Below are positions 63,186 to 64,000 of a stretch of 64,000 nt of DNA, piece by piece. Both the position numbers and the translations under genes were made by a program. The stretch spans positions 124,001 to 188,000 of the forward strand of contig NZ_JABWRE020000002.1 of the NCBI RefSeq assembly GCF_014268815.2. Direction: 5' to 3'. Within the stretch, counting starts at the first letter, position 1. Every line of letters starts with the position of its first letter. The notes beneath the pieces were generated by a model, which was given only the letters and a program-made list of their open reading frames with translations, was not told where the DNA came from and searched no databases. The DNA is from Pseudomonas urmiensis (GTDB lineage Bacteria > Pseudomonadota > Gammaproteobacteria > Pseudomonadales > Pseudomonadaceae).

Positions 63186-63791
63186 ATGCAATGCTCCCGG
63201 CTCTCCCAGGTCGACTTCGATCAGCTGACACTTGGCGCCCAGGTGCTTGAGGCAGATAGCCACGGCGCCAAAGTCTACCTGCTTGAGGATGGAAATATCC
63301 TCAAGGTTTTTCGTCGCAAGCGATTGATTTCATCTGCGCTGCTGCGGCCGTACTCGCAACGCTTCGTCGACAATGCCGCGCGCCTGGCGCAATTGGGCAT
63401 CCCCACCCTCGAAGTGATCAGCCAGCACAAGCTCGAGCTGCCGGGGCGCACCGCCGTGCTCTACCGTCCGCTGCCAGGGCGCACCTTGCTGCAGTTGTCA
63501 CGCGAAGCGGGCTTCAGCTGGGACAGCTACCTGCCAAGACTGGTCGAGCTGATTCGCCAGCTGCACCGCTCGGGGATCTACTTCCGCTCGCTGCACCTGG
63601 GCAATGTGGTTGAAACGCCTGACCAGCAACTTGGCCTGATCGATGTGGCCGACATGCGTTTTCTGCGCGCCCCACTGTCGTCACGCATGGTTCGGCGCAA
63701 TGTGCAGCACATGGCGCGTTACATCGAACGGGAAAACCTCGCCAGCCGCTTCCCTCTCGCCGAGCTTGAGGCGGCCCTGCTACCGGGCTGA
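63186..63791 (+). CDS. LPS-kinase-like / toluene-tolerance-type protein
   Basis: A 201-aa protein with a kinase-like fold: HGAKVYLLEDGNILKVFRRKR is the nucleotide-loop and Lys strand, LIRQLHRSGIYFRSLHLGNVVE the catalytic-loop position and LIDVADMRF the DFG-like metal site. These fit the RfaP/BUD32-like LPS kinases; P. putida annotations use toluene tolerance protein for such a gene. The start at the ATG 63186 (MQCSRLSQVDFDQL) is preferred to a TTG at 63090. The catalytic Asp of HRD is replaced (SLHLGN), so activity is uncertain. Confidence 0.72.
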   Translation: MQCSRLSQVDFDQLTLGAQVLEADSHGAKVYLLEDGNILKVFRRKRLISSALLRPYSQRFVDNAARLAQLGIPTLEVISQHKLELPGRTAVLYRPLPGRTLLQLSREAGFSWDSYLPRLVELIRQLHRSGIYFRSLHLGNVVETPDQQLGLIDVADMRFLRAPLSSRMVRRNVQHMARYIERENLASRFPLAELEAALLPG

Positions 63792-64000
63792 GCCCGAGCC
63801 ACGCAGCAGCTCGGCCGAGCCTTGCTGGAAAGCCCGCCAGGCCTGCTCCGGCGCCAATGCCTGGCGTTGGCGCAGCGCCACCTCAGCAGCATCGAGCTGT
63901 GCACAGCGGGCGATTGCCTGGGCCCAGGCCTGGGTATCCCCGACCGGCAGGTAGCACCCCCCCTCAGCCAACTGCTCGCGAAACACCGCAAGGTCGCTGC
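63780..64000 (-). CDS. C-terminal end of a glycosyltransferase (runs off window)
   Basis: The last 73 or so residues of a minus-strand protein entering from the right edge. FREQLAEGGCYLPVGDTQAWAQAIARC resembles the donor-site end of a GT4 (group 1) glycosyltransferase. It overlaps the convergent kinase-like gene by 12 bp. With msbA, hldE and waaA nearby, a role in LPS core assembly is likely. Confidence 0.6.
   Translation of the reverse strand, partial: SDLAVFREQLAEGGCYLPVGDTQAWAQAIARCAQLDAAEVALRQRQALAPEQAWRAFQQGSAELLRGSGSAR

Overview
The window is a stretch of chromosome from a Pseudomonas, most likely of the P. putida group. The evidence is the high GC content, protein sequences that read as Pseudomonas orthologues throughout, REP elements of the P. 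putida type, and the local gene order (rpsF-rpsR-rplI-dnaB, rnr-rlmB, hfq-hflX-hflK-hflC, orn/rsgA/motBA, parE-parC, thiC, hldE/msbA). There is no prophage, transposase, integrase, CRISPR array or rRNA operon. Almost every base is core genome. Most of the long open frames opposite the listed genes are antisense shadows of GC-rich coding sequence.

Layout. 1-8 kb (minus): the N-terminal part of a YgiQ-type radical SAM protein; the ribosomal/replication operon rpsF-rpsR-DUF2232-rplI-dnaB, with a strong terminator hairpin just before dnaB; then rnr-rlmB. 8.1-8.55 kb (plus): a canonical promoter drives two near-identical tRNA-Leu(CAG) genes and ends in a textbook terminator. 8.7-11.3 kb: an iron-type ABC binding protein and its permease, without an ATPase. 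11.3-16.1 kb (minus): a chemoreceptor, purA and hisZ. 16.3-25.8 kb (minus): a long RNA-modification, membrane-quality-control and DNA-repair cluster, nnrD-tsaE-amiB-mutL-miaA-hfq-hflX-hflK-hflC, with start/stop overlaps and a terminator at its end. 25.8-33.6 kb: queG, a TRIC-like membrane protein, orn, rsgA, an unusual TIR-like small protein with a coupled 20-codon upstream ORF, motAB under a recognisable FliA promoter, and an HDOD protein. 33.6-39.0 kb: rhdA, psd, serB, a HAMP membrane protein with a degenerate cyclase-like domain, and a PqiC-like lipoprotein.

39.2-47.6 kb (minus): the topoisomerase IV cluster parE-phytase-like-retropepsin-like-parC, with yqiA, cpdA, a DUF1249 gene and an ADP-ribose pyrophosphatase upstream. 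47.8-52.1 kb: a DUF3298-type lipoprotein, then the thiamine module thiC-cytX behind a TPP riboswitch. 52.2-56.5 kb: a TolC-family channel, waaA, and a divergent LysR/SMR-efflux pair. 56.6-59.6 kb: a three-gene operon (FAD oxidoreductase, aldo/keto reductase, divergent Nudix-like protein). 59.7-64 kb: the lipopolysaccharide genes hldE, msbA, a small kinase-like LPS/toluene-tolerance protein, and the C-terminal end of a glycosyltransferase.

I do not see a clear-cut new defence or mobile system. The strongest candidates for new biology are: the TIR-like gene with its coupled upstream ORF, where the usual catalytic Glu position appears to be Trp; the membrane HAMP/acidic-linker/pseudo-cyclase protein next to serB; the divergent Nudix-like protein; and the exact hexamer duplication that gives the thiC riboswitch two mutually exclusive P1 pairings. 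All coordinates and motifs were read by eye, and family names come from recognition, not from database searches.
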